A DNA stretch of 64,000 bases from Phycomyces nitens. Taxonomy: Eukaryota > Mucoromycota > Mucoromycetes > Mucorales > Phycomycetaceae. The stretch covers positions 6,324,001-6,388,000 of the forward strand of contig JAHRBC010000003.1 of NCBI GenBank assembly GCA_022702545.1, written 5' to 3'. This document shows positions 36,346 through 45,492 of this stretch, in pieces. Made by a program: the position numbers and the translations under genes. Position 1 is the first letter of the stretch. Each line of letters begins with the position of its first letter. Under the pieces are notes generated by a model. It saw only the letters and a program-made list of their open reading frames with translations, was not told where the DNA came from and ran no database searches.

Positions 36346-37036
36346 AAGGTATATTTCTGGCGGAAGAGTGGCCTAGAAGGTCAAATATTATACGGATCAG
36401 CTGTTTTCTCTTTTTGAGATTTTCAAGGTGGCGGAAACAGATAGACACCTTCTAAGTATTCGTAGGTAAAGGCATCTTTTGCCTGTCTGTTTTAGCAAAA
36501 AACATGTTTCGATATGTACATTTTGCGGGACTTTTTATAATTTCATAGTTATATAATGAGATATTAATCTTCCGTAATCCTGTAATTCACCAGCTATTAT
36601 CCTTTTAAAGCCCTTTAAATACTTCTTTTGTGTATTTTGTTTTTCCAATCTATTAATTATGGGCGATTCGATGTAAATGCAATATTTAACGATGTTATCC
36701 TTTGCATTATACTCAAAATCTATCAGTAAATACTCTTTATATAGCTTAGAGAGCAAAATAATTTAATAAGTACAATATTATACCGTAAAAAAGAGTAATA
36801 AAATGTGTATAAACGAGCACGGATTAAAGGTTCGGGTAGTATGTGGTACTTGAGAAACCTCTTTTTTTAAATAGGCGATACTAAATAATAAATTCTTTAG
36901 ATACGTTTGTAACTATATCCTCTAGTTAAAGAGCTTCCTCATCTGTTAAAAGAGTGATGCTTTGTATCTAAAGAGATTAACAATAAATACACTATAATAT
37001 GTATTTTTACTGGATGTTCACCAGGAGAATGATATA

Positions 37037-37495
37037 GAACTCACGTGAAAACCTACAAGCCACCGCCAAAGAAAATATTCCCACTCCGTGACTTGCGTTT
37101 TAAAAATTTATTTTATTTAAATACCGATGGATTTGTCTATAAATAAGAGGTCGAAACTTGCCAATTCCTTTCTCTCTTTCTTTATTCACAGTGGTTGATA
37201 AATTATTGTCTTTCCACAGCTATTGCCTCCTATGTACGGTCTGCCGAACATGTGCTTGCACTGTCATGACCCCACGAACATAAACCCCCCGCAATATGCT
37301 GATTACTGGCGAGGACATTTATCTGCCCAGCCCCAAATGAGTTTTTTTTAAGCTTTTCTCATTGGTGGGGGAATGCTGTGGAGCACCAATATGTGTCTTA
37401 ACAAACACGGTGTAAAAAAACCCCAAATCAAAAATAAATGAAAATGAATCAATAATACTTTATTGATATTTATTATTACTGCCTTGATACTTAGA
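37037..37495 (+). other. Ultra-similar core of the repeat, copy 2
   Basis: This is the counterpart of 13189-13647: two substitutions and no indels over 459 bp, including the CACGTG, the TATA-like box, the 39-codon ORF (37232-37351, identical at the nucleotide level) and the hairpin after it. Sequence immediately outside the block drops in similarity on both sides. Confidence 0.4.
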
Positions 37496-37787
37496 AGGTG
37501 TCAAACACTTGCAAGATGTATTGTGTATCTTCATTCTACTCCGTCTAAAAAGAATCTATGCATCACCAACCCTCATTACAATAATCTACGTGTACCATCT
37601 TTATCCTTCAACGTAATCTCCCACCTTGTTTTTACATTTTCAGCATTCAACTACTTGCACCATTTACATTACTCAACAACACAGCCTCATATTCATTTTA
37701 ATCTGTCTTGCATGGCCCACAACTATGCATCACCAGCTCTTTACATCTGAACATTCACTTCATCTCTACCGTCAATCACTTTATTAG

Positions 37788-37987
37788 TGACACGGTTTAT
37801 TTTATTCACCGGTGTTTGTTGTATCGCTCATCGCAGTGAACTTCGAAGTAGTGATGTATCTGTAGAAATGCCCCGAAGTAGTTAAATAGTCTCTTAATCT
37901 GTTCTTTATTAAAATGGTCTTTCTACCCGTATCTATTTTCTTGTCACTGAGTTGGACATTTATATTACATAACCAACCCATGTGTCA
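37788..37987. mobile_element. 200-bp TG...CA insertion with TTAG target duplication (solo-LTR-like)
   Basis: The insertion begins TGACAC and ends GTGTCA, flanked on both sides by TTAG (37784-37787 and 37988-37991). The other copy of the host repeat has a single TTAG at this place, giving a clean empty site. The TG...CA ends with a 6-bp inverted repeat and a 4-bp duplication fit a small solo LTR. A TIR element with a TTA duplication is the alternative. Confidence 0.75.
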
Positions 37988-38245
37988 TTAGCATCCACAC
38001 ATTTTCATATGAATCTTTATACTACCCAAAGAATATACATTATGGCGAGTTCCGTGGCCAATAACAGTACCCATTCAAAGTACTGGTTGAATCCGCGATT
38101 AGAAGCTTTATAAACATCAGTGTCAACATTCGTTGTATTCCCTCAGAACCTAATTACTATAGTTTTATGGTTGTAAAAGATGTATTGTTGTAGGTCAGCG
38201 ATAATAAGCTTAAGATTGGTTTATAGATTGCTTTGGTGGTTTTTT

Positions 38246-38720
38246 TCACTCGTTGACTTCACTATTGATAGGTTTACTGGTTTGGCTCAGTCGTAGACTA
38301 TGAGGTATTTGGAGCTGTTTGTATCTTGAAGGGAAATAAGAATACTGTGCAATATAAACTGAAGGCCCTTTGGGTAAAAAGGAAGCTATATGCACGGAAT
38401 CGGGGAGGTTATGGGGATGAGGCAAAGTAGCAGTAGCTGCGTCAATATGTCAAAAGATAATAAATAGGCGTTTCTCCAAACATCTTGGACAATTCAAAGT
38501 AACCAGAGAGACCTATGTCGTCTGCGACAAATATTGACTTTGACGGAAAAGGGATGTTTTATTCAATTAGTTGGTACTAGTTTAATGTCTTCAATGGCTT
38601 TATGGAAGCACCCTCTATTGAATAATTCTCATTTAGGCTTCTGGTATTTGCTTCGTCAGGCCAGACCGATCTTCCTGCTGTCCCGACCAGAACAACATCA
38701 CATCTTATTTGCTATGAATT
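38246..38720. other. Spacer before the F-box array
   Basis: This lies between the dispersed repeat and the upstream motif of F-box gene B. An 84-codon ORF starting at 38534 runs through the family promoter motif and is therefore unlikely to be a gene. I see nothing else. Confidence 0.45.
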
Positions 38721-38760
38721 GTACCTCTGTCCTACAATACGCTGCGCCTCGTATTATTCT
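38721..38760 (+). promoter_or_regulatory. F-box family upstream motif, copy B
   Basis: The element GTACCTCTGTCCTACAATAC, followed by GCTGCGCCTCGTATTATTC, lies about 90-130 bp before the start codon. It is shared, in gene orientation, with copies C, D, E and F and partly with A. The last bases before the ATG (TATTCAAAATACCATCTT) are also family-typical. It may be a promoter element or transcription start region; function is inferred from position and conservation only. Confidence 0.6.
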
Positions 38761-38849
38761 AAAGTTAGAATTACTGAAAACCCCTTGAAATACTTAGAAG
38801 GCATTAAAGCCTTTCTTTCCTGTATCCATATTCAAAATACCATCTTCTT

Positions 38850-40679
38850 ATGATTTTATCCGACTTTCCTCAAGAAATCATTGAAAAAATCACGGATTTT
38901 CTTCCCATCAAGGACAAGGCCTCTTGCTCTTTAGTATGCAAAGCATGGAGAAGACTTTTCCAGGATTCCTTATACTCTGATATAAGCATAGAGTCTGGAG
39001 AGGCCTTATCTGACATTATAACTCCACGCCAGAATAACCGGCACAATTATCAAGAAACTGGACACCTTGCGCGATATCTCTGTACATGTTTCTCTTTAGA
39101 GATAACGGACGAAAATCTCTTAAAATTGCAGAATACCTTTCGAAATATAAAGTATATTCATTTTGATTTAAGTTATATAAGCTTGAACAACTTTGGACTT
39201 ACTGCTGATTGGAATATCTGGAGATCCCTAAGAGAACTCTATATCTCTTCCAGTTATCAGCATACACCTGACATAAATAATAAACTTGTTAAAGTAATTA
39301 TGTGCTTGCCCCTACTGAGACGACTGGATGTGACTAATACAACTTGGCGGTTTGATCGATCGGCATTCTCATTAAGCGACTTTGAGACCATTCACTCACA
39401 TCTAAAACACTTGGCACATTTGAACCTCGGCACAAATCTATTGACCATTTCTGATATCGACCTGGAACGTATCGATAAATTATCACCAGCCACACATATG
39501 GGAAGCTTAATGATAGCTTCCAGAAACATGGACTATCGATGGCTATATTATTTCGCTCGTAAATATCCTAATCTACACAAACTCTGCCTTTCTACAGCAG
39601 ATATTATATCCGATGCCAAAGAACAAAAGAACAGTACAATATCATTATTACAACGAGTGCCCCTGCCATTCCAATTCCTAAAAGAATTACATCTCATACA
39701 TTTCGGTTTCGTTGAGAAACAACTACTTTTCTGGGATATAATCAACTTTCAAAACATCTCGTTAAAACAGATATCAATTTTAATTGTCCTAACTCCTCAT
39801 ACGTATTCTCGTACCAATCTCTGTGATATTCCCAGACGTATCGCAGAAACTTGCCTACTCGGCTTCTCAAGGACCATCGAATCATTTCGTCTGCATTGTT
39901 CAAATACATGTACAACCACCATAGACATTATGGAGATGAAGGACAACCTTTTCAATTTGACCGAGCTGAGTATCCGAACTTCCACATCTGTTGGTATAGA
40001 TATTCTTCTCTGTGCAGCACCTTGTTTGAAATCACTGGAACTCTACTTTACTAATATCAAAGTTAAAGACAAACTTTACAATTCAAAAAGATTTGGACTC
40101 CAGTCATTCAAAGTATCCACTTCGAAAGTTACATCAGATGTGCTCCGGTTTCTATCATTCCACTGCAGAAACTTGAATGAGTTGGATTTGACTGGAAGTT
40201 CAGTATACGGCAGTTGCACGACACCTGGGTGCCAGTTTATTGACATGACATATACTCGCTTAGCAACATTATATATTTATGAGACAGAATTCATTGTACA
40301 AGGCAACAAGGAGCGTCCAGAAAATTGGAATATAACTCTTATTACTCGGCCAGTTGACGATACTCCTCCAAAACAAGATTATGATCCTAGAGTATCACCA
40401 GTTATTATTGGGGGTATGCCAATCAAGGCTCACTATCACTGGTTTTACGCATATAAGACACGAAGAATGAGTAAGTTGTCAAAATCACAAGGCTCTCGTA
40501 TCACAAAATTCGTCTCAAACTATGAGGAAAACAAGAGAATCACTATGGAAAGAGCCCTTCAGATAAAAAGAAGAACCCCATCTGATCGTTGGAAGGAGAG
40601 TTGCATTTTTGGATATACAAAGATAAAACTTGGTTATATAACAAATTGTAAGATTCAATATTCTACTAAATATAATTAA
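38850..40679 (+). CDS. F-box/leucine-rich-repeat-like protein, copy B (609 aa)
   Basis: F-box proteins are substrate receptors of SCF (Skp1-Cullin-F-box) ubiquitin ligases. The F-box is at residues about 1-45 (LSDFPQEIIEKITDFLPIKDKASCSLVCKAWRRLF). The remaining roughly 560 residues form degenerate leucine-rich blocks, for example LPLLRRLDV, IHSHLKHLAHL, RWLYYFARKYPNLHKL and ITSDVLRFLSFHCR-like segments. The C-terminal signature is specific to this family: TPGCQFIDMTYTRL, LITRPVDDTPPKQDYDP, SRITKFVSNYEENKRITMERA and FGYTKIKLGY. The gene is intronless and the frame is intact. It is convergent with copy C, 383 bp apart. Its targets cannot be read from sequence, and the family looks lineage-specific. 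Confidence 0.88.
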   Translation: MILSDFPQEIIEKITDFLPIKDKASCSLVCKAWRRLFQDSLYSDISIESGEALSDIITPRQNNRHNYQETGHLARYLCTCFSLEITDENLLKLQNTFRNIKYIHFDLSYISLNNFGLTADWNIWRSLRELYISSSYQHTPDINNKLVKVIMCLPLLRRLDVTNTTWRFDRSAFSLSDFETIHSHLKHLAHLNLGTNLLTISDIDLERIDKLSPATHMGSLMIASRNMDYRWLYYFARKYPNLHKLCLSTADIISDAKEQKNSTISLLQRVPLPFQFLKELHLIHFGFVEKQLLFWDIINFQNISLKQISILIVLTPHTYSRTNLCDIPRRIAETCLLGFSRTIESFRLHCSNTCTTTIDIMEMKDNLFNLTELSIRTSTSVGIDILLCAAPCLKSLELYFTNIKVKDKLYNSKRFGLQSFKVSTSKVTSDVLRFLSFHCRNLNELDLTGSSVYGSCTTPGCQFIDMTYTRLATLYIYETEFIVQGNKERPENWNITLITRPVDDTPPKQDYDPRVSPVIIGGMPIKAHYHWFYAYKTRRMSKLSKSQGSRITKFVSNYEENKRITMERALQIKRRTPSDRWKESCIFGYTKIKLGYITNCKIQYSTKYN

Positions 40680-41062
40680 TATGATTATATATCAAACCAT
40701 TATAATTCTAAATAAATTAAACACTAGTAAGGATTAATAATTATAAAAACAATTACGCCAAATGTAAATAGATTATGATTAATATTAAAACAAACAACTA
40801 TCTTTAACAAAAGCAATACTTACAGTCAATGTTAAAAGGCTCAAAAATTTTAGTATAAAAAATAAAGAAAAGGTGAAGCAAGTTTAGGTCTGTTGAATAA
40901 CTTGTTTTCTTTGAATTTACTAGTTAGTATAAAGACAATGTATGCGTAATATTTTCAAGATTATCTGAAAATGATAGCTTCGGATTAAGCTCAAAGAAAC
41001 CTCTTTAAAATCATATTTCAAATATGCTGTTTAATAATAATTATAAAACAAACTCATATAAC
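40680..41062. repeat. Convergent spacer shared with 45089-45492
   Basis: The sequence between copies B and C is homologous along its whole length to that between copies D and E (for example both begin ATATGATTATATATC after the stop). Part of it recurs downstream of copy F at about 52746-52903. This shows that the tail-to-tail pair duplicated as a unit. It contains the 3' ends of two opposing genes and no ORF of note. Confidence 0.85.
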
Positions 41063-42886
41063 TTAATCTTTAGAACAAATATTGCAATCAGCTACATAAC
41101 CAAGTTTTATCTTTGTATATCCAAAAATGTAACTGTCCTTCCAAAGATCAGACAGTGTTCTTCTTTTTATCTGATGGGCTCTCTCCATAGTGATTCTCTT
41201 GTTTTCCTCATAGTTTGAAGCGAATTTTTCGATACGGGAGCTTCGTGATTTTGAAATATTCTTCATAATGTATTGACCCTTTCTGTAAAACCAGTAGTAA
41301 TGAGCCTTGATAGATTTTCCACGAAGAACCGGTGATATTTTGGGATTATACTCTCGCTTTGGAGGAATATCGTCAACTGGTCGAGTAATAAGCGTTATAT
41401 TCAAATTGTCGGGAGATTCCTTGTTGTCGTTTATAATAAATTCTGTGGAACTAACAGTTAATGTCTGCAAGTGACTATAGCTCATGTCAATAAACTGGCA
41501 CCCAGGTGTCGTGAAATTGCCATAAACTGATGTTATCATGAAATACAGCACATTCAATTCTCTGCAATGGAACGACAGGAACCGGAGAACATCTGATGTA
41601 ATCTTAGTATTGATCACCTTGAATGACTGAAGTCCAAATCTCTTTGAGTTGTAGAGTTTATCTTTAACTTTGATATCAGCAAAGCCGAGTTCCAGTAATT
41701 TCAAGCGAGGTGCTGCAGAGAGAAGGGTATCCAGTTCAATTGTTTTTGACGGAATATTGATGTTCAGTTCAACCAAACCGTAAAGACTGTCCTTTATCCT
41801 CAGCAAGTCAGTTGGAGTTTTATCCATGCTCAAACATGTCAGACAGAATGAGCTGATAGTCTCCGCGAACTGTGTTAGACAAAATTCTGTAAGAGTTTTG
41901 GGAGTATCAGATATACTACTTGAATGGTAACTACTATATGGTAATCTAATGACCATTCGTATATGTTTTAACGGTACGTTGTGATATCTGAGCATTTCGA
42001 AGAAAAGTAGGCAATCCTTTTCAAAGCAATTTACGTATGAAATGGTTAATCTTGTTAGGCGTTGAAATGGCTGAGGAACTGGCTGGAATAATGTCATTAT
42101 ATTGTCCATTTGTTTTTTGGTACTGGGTGGAATATCTTGTGCAGAAAAATCGAGTGTTTGTAGGTTGGGATATTTGCGAGCGAAATAGCATAGCCATCGA
42201 TAGTCTGTCTTTGTAGAAGTCATGCTCAAGCTTCTCATATTTGTGACTGGCGATACTCTTGCTATGCATTCAAGGTCTGCTTCAGAAATGGGCGATAGAG
42301 TTGACTTGATCTTCAAGTGTCCAAGGTGCTTTAGATGCGAGTGAATGGTCTCAATGGTGTTTAATGAAAATGGAATTTGATCTTGTAACCAAAATTCTCC
42401 CTTGATGATCTCTAATCGCCTCAGAAGCGGTAGACACATGATTACTTTAACAAGCTGATTCTCCAAGTCAAATAGTTGTGAATTATTGAAGAAAATGTGG
42501 AATTCTTTTGCTGATTTCCAGATATTCCAATCGGCTATTGTTCCAAAGTTGTCCGAGTTGATCTCATTTAATTCGAGATGAATATATTTTATGTTTGGAA
42601 ATGTTTTCTGTAGTGCGTAAAACTCTTTATCTGTTACTTGTGTGGTTTCATGTGTATGTAGATATTGCACAAGATGCCGATGTTGTATGTAGGGGTCTTG
42701 ATGATTTTCGGGAGTATCAACAAGGGCATCTAAGAGTTGGTGGTTTAAGAGCAAATCAGAGTACAGAGAGTCCCGGAAAAGTCTTCTCCATGCTTTGCAT
42801 ACTAGAGAGCAAGAGGCCTTGTCCTTGACGGGAAGAAAATCCGTAATTTTTTCAATGATTTCTTGAGGGAAGTCGGATAAAAGCAT
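41063..42886 (-). CDS. F-box/LRR-like protein, copy C (607 aa)
   Basis: This is an intact, intronless member of the family. The F-box is LSDFPQEIIEKITDFLPVKDKASCSLVCKAWRRLF, with LRR-like blocks and the family C-terminus (RSSRIEKFASNYEENKRITMERAHQIKRRT, FGYTKIKLGYV). It is closest to copies E and F. It shares with E an uninterrupted 141-bp identical block at 41936-42076, and its first 120 coding bases are almost identical to E. It is convergent with B and divergent from D (394 bp between start codons). It carries the upstream motif at 42976-43014. As for the others, a role as SCF substrate receptor is inferred from the F-box; substrates are unknown. Confidence 0.88.
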   Translation of the reverse strand: MLLSDFPQEIIEKITDFLPVKDKASCSLVCKAWRRLFRDSLYSDLLLNHQLLDALVDTPENHQDPYIQHRHLVQYLHTHETTQVTDKEFYALQKTFPNIKYIHLELNEINSDNFGTIADWNIWKSAKEFHIFFNNSQLFDLENQLVKVIMCLPLLRRLEIIKGEFWLQDQIPFSLNTIETIHSHLKHLGHLKIKSTLSPISEADLECIARVSPVTNMRSLSMTSTKTDYRWLCYFARKYPNLQTLDFSAQDIPPSTKKQMDNIMTLFQPVPQPFQRLTRLTISYVNCFEKDCLLFFEMLRYHNVPLKHIRMVIRLPYSSYHSSSISDTPKTLTEFCLTQFAETISSFCLTCLSMDKTPTDLLRIKDSLYGLVELNINIPSKTIELDTLLSAAPRLKLLELGFADIKVKDKLYNSKRFGLQSFKVINTKITSDVLRFLSFHCRELNVLYFMITSVYGNFTTPGCQFIDMSYSHLQTLTVSSTEFIINDNKESPDNLNITLITRPVDDIPPKREYNPKISPVLRGKSIKAHYYWFYRKGQYIMKNISKSRSSRIEKFASNYEENKRITMERAHQIKRRTLSDLWKDSYIFGYTKIKLGYVADCNICSKD

Positions 42887-42975
42887 AAAAAGATGGTATT
42901 TTGAATATGGATACAGGAAAGAAAGGCTTTAATGCTTTCAAGTATTTCAAGGGTTTTTAACTAATTCTAATTTCA

Positions 42976-43014
42976 GAATAATACGAGGCGCAGCGTATTG
43001 TAGGACAGAGGTAC
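42976..43014 (-). promoter_or_regulatory. F-box family upstream motif, copy C
   Basis: On the plus strand it reads GAATAATACGAGGCG, then CAGCGTATTG, then TAGGACAGAGGTAC, located 90-128 bp upstream of the start codon. It is essentially identical to the copies at 47406 and 54821 and the reverse complement of that at 38721. The similarity continues for another 17 bp away from the gene (AATACACAATAAGTAAATT). Confidence 0.65.
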
Positions 43015-43156
43015 AATACACAATAAGTAAATTAACACAGCTAAGAAAGCTACAAGCTTACACATTAATCAATTGTGATATATATTGATTGTCAATACTT
43101 AGAAGGTATTTGTAGGCCTTGTATATTTATATTTTAAATTAAATTTACTGCGGATT

Positions 43157-43184
43157 GTACCTCTGTCCTACAATACACTGCAGT
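43157..43184 (+). promoter_or_regulatory. F-box family upstream motif, copy D
   Basis: GTACCTCTGTCCTACAATAC plus ACTGCAG lies 96-123 bp before the start codon; the distal GAATAATACGAGG part is missing. Together with the copy at 42976 it forms an inverted pair inside the divergent promoter region of C and D. Confidence 0.6.
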
Positions 43185-43279
43185 TCTTTTTTTTTAAAAA
43201 AAATAGTAAGAATCCCTTGGAACACTTGAAAATTATTGGATCCTCTCTTTCTTGTATCTATATTCAAAATACTATTTTT

Positions 43280-45088
43280 ATGGCTTTATCAGACTTTCCT
43301 CAAGAGATTGTAGACAGAATTGCGAATTATCTTTACCTCGAAGACAAAGACTCTTGCACTCTAGTTTGCAAGAAATGGAATACAATTTTCGCCAACTCTA
43401 TGCACTCTGATGTATTCGTGAGCAAGCCGTTTTTATCGTACCTTGTCAATCCTCCCCAAGACTATCAACAACCCTATCAGGAAACTCGGCACCTTGTACG
43501 ATATCTGTATATAGATTACAATGCCCAAGCAACAGACGAAGAACTTTACGCACTACAAAAAACCTTTCCAAACATAAGATATATTTATTTCGAATCAGAT
43601 TCTATAACCGATATCAGCTTTGGAGTTTCTGCTGATTGGAATATTTGGAGACTGCTGAGAGAAGTCACCTTCAGTTTCGAGTTTTCAAATATACCTGAAA
43701 TTGAGAATAAGATTGTTGAAACAATCATCTGCTTACCTCTCCTGAAACGATTTGAGATTATTAATATAGATACCGAGCCAAAGCAGATATCATTCTCACT
43801 GAACCACTTTGAAACCATTCACTCGCATCTAAAGCAACTTGGATACTTGAAGTTGAACACAGATCTAATGGCCCTTTCTAATACCGACCTTGAACGTATA
43901 TCACAAGTATTACCAGCCACAACTATGGGAAGCTTGAACATAATTTCCAAAAAGGCAGATCATCGATGGCTATGCTATTTTTCTCACAAGTATCCCAATC
44001 TACACACACTCAAAACTTGGGCAAAAGATATTCTACCCGACAGCAAGAATCAAAGGAACAATACAATAGCTTTATTCCGCAAAACACCCATGCCATTTCA
44101 GCGCCTAAAGTCATTAAATCTTGATTATTTCAAGTGCGTTGGGGAAGAACATCTACTTTTCTGGAATATTATCAACATTCACGACATACCGTTAAAACAT
44201 ATATCAATTTACAATGTATCATATGGCACGCCTTCTTCTTCTGGTAATCTCTATGATTCTCCCAAACGTATCGCAATCATTTGCCTGACAAAATTCTCAA
44301 AGACTATTGAAACATTTCGTCTGGAATCTCCAAATACATATGGAACTTCAATCAACTTGGCAGAAATAAAGGACAGTCTTTGTAATTTGGTCGAACTAAG
44401 CATCGATACTTCCACATCTGGCGAAATAGATACCCTTCTCTGTGCAGCACCTAGCTTGAAATTACTTTCATTCCAACATGCAGACATCAAAGTTAAAGAC
44501 GAACTCTATAGCTCAAAGAGATTTTCACTCCAGTCATTCAAAGTAACCTTGTCAAATATTACATCAGATGTTCTCCGGTTTTTGTCATTCCACTGCAGAA
44601 GTCTATATGAGTTGAATTTGATTAGAACATCAGTGTCTGGAGACTTTACAACACCTGGGTGTCAGTTTATCGACATGACTTACACCCGCTTACAGTCATT
44701 ACTTATCGCAGACACCGACTTCACCATAAAAGGCACCACAAGCTGTTCAGATAATTTGAACATAACTCTCATTACTCGACCGCTTGACGAGATTCCTCCA
44801 AAAAGTGATTACAATCCTAAAGTACTGCCAGTTGTTATTGGAGGTCCAGATATCAAAGCTCATTATGACTGGTTCTGCAAATATAATGGAAAAACTAGCC
44901 ATTCTATTTCAAAATCTCGAGGCTCTCGTGTCGAGAAATTTGTTTCAAACTATGAGGAAAACAAGAGAATCACTCTGGCGAGAGCCCTTTATACAAAAAG
45001 AGGAAAGCCATATGTAAGCTGGAGAAATAATTGCATTTTTGGATATACAAAGATAAAACTTGGCTATGTAACTGATTGTAAGATTTAA
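43280..45088 (+). CDS. F-box/LRR-like protein, copy D (602 aa)
   Basis: This is an intact, intronless family member. The frame is open upstream, but the first ATG that aligns with the other copies is at 43280 (MALSDFPQEIVDRIANYLYLEDKDSCTLVCKKWNTIF). The middle repeat region is the most divergent among B-F, while the C-terminal signature is retained (TPGCQFIDMTYTRLQSL, LITRPLDEIPPKSDYNP, SRVEKFVSNYEENKRITLARA, FGYTKIKLGYVTDCKI). Its very 3' coding end and 3' flank closely match copy B. Pairing with E tail-to-tail and with C head-to-head makes C-D a divergent promoter pair. A substrate-receptor role is inferred from the F-box. Confidence 0.88.
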   Translation: MALSDFPQEIVDRIANYLYLEDKDSCTLVCKKWNTIFANSMHSDVFVSKPFLSYLVNPPQDYQQPYQETRHLVRYLYIDYNAQATDEELYALQKTFPNIRYIYFESDSITDISFGVSADWNIWRLLREVTFSFEFSNIPEIENKIVETIICLPLLKRFEIINIDTEPKQISFSLNHFETIHSHLKQLGYLKLNTDLMALSNTDLERISQVLPATTMGSLNIISKKADHRWLCYFSHKYPNLHTLKTWAKDILPDSKNQRNNTIALFRKTPMPFQRLKSLNLDYFKCVGEEHLLFWNIINIHDIPLKHISIYNVSYGTPSSSGNLYDSPKRIAIICLTKFSKTIETFRLESPNTYGTSINLAEIKDSLCNLVELSIDTSTSGEIDTLLCAAPSLKLLSFQHADIKVKDELYSSKRFSLQSFKVTLSNITSDVLRFLSFHCRSLYELNLIRTSVSGDFTTPGCQFIDMTYTRLQSLLIADTDFTIKGTTSCSDNLNITLITRPLDEIPPKSDYNPKVLPVVIGGPDIKAHYDWFCKYNGKTSHSISKSRGSRVEKFVSNYEENKRITLARALYTKRGKPYVSWRNNCIFGYTKIKLGYVTDCKI

Positions 45089-45492
45089 TATTCTATCAAA
45101 TATAATTAATATGATTATATATCAAACCATTATAATTCTAAATAAATTAAAGACTAGCAAGGATTAATGATTATAAAAGCAACTCTACCAAATGTAAATA
45201 GATTATGATCAATACTAAAACAAGCAACTATCTTTAACAAAAACAATACTTATAGTAAATGTTAAAAGGCTCAAAGATCGCAGTATAAAAAATAAAGAAA
45301 AGGTGAAGCAAGTTTAGGTCTGTTGGATAACTTATTATCTTTGAACTTATCAGTCAGTATAAAGACAATATATGCGTAATATTTTCAAGATTACCTAAAA
45401 ATTATAGCTTCGGATTAGGCTCAAAGAATACTTTATAAAATCATATTTAAAATATGCTGTTTAATAATAATTATAAAGCAAACTCATACAAT
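45089..45492. repeat. Convergent spacer shared with 40680-41062
   Basis: This is the second copy of the tail-to-tail spacer, differing from the first by scattered substitutions and small indels. It contains the 3' UTRs of D and E. Because the two genes converge over about 400 bp, overlapping transcripts are plausible. Confidence 0.85.

Larger units (their letters stand above)
36346..38245. repeat. Dispersed non-coding repeat, copy 2
   Basis: This is homologous to 12496-14180 in the same orientation, starting at the same CAAGGTATAT. It is longer because of a 200-bp insertion at 37788-37987. Short ORFs at the homologous place in the two copies share a C-terminal stretch (ending SCMAHNYASPALYI), but their upstream parts are shifted by an indel and their shared parts differ at many residues. 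I treat them as non-coding. Confidence 0.85.

Noticed and set aside
38534..38788. 84-codon ORF before F-box copy B
   Set aside because: It runs through the family's shared upstream motif, which is non-coding in the other copies.
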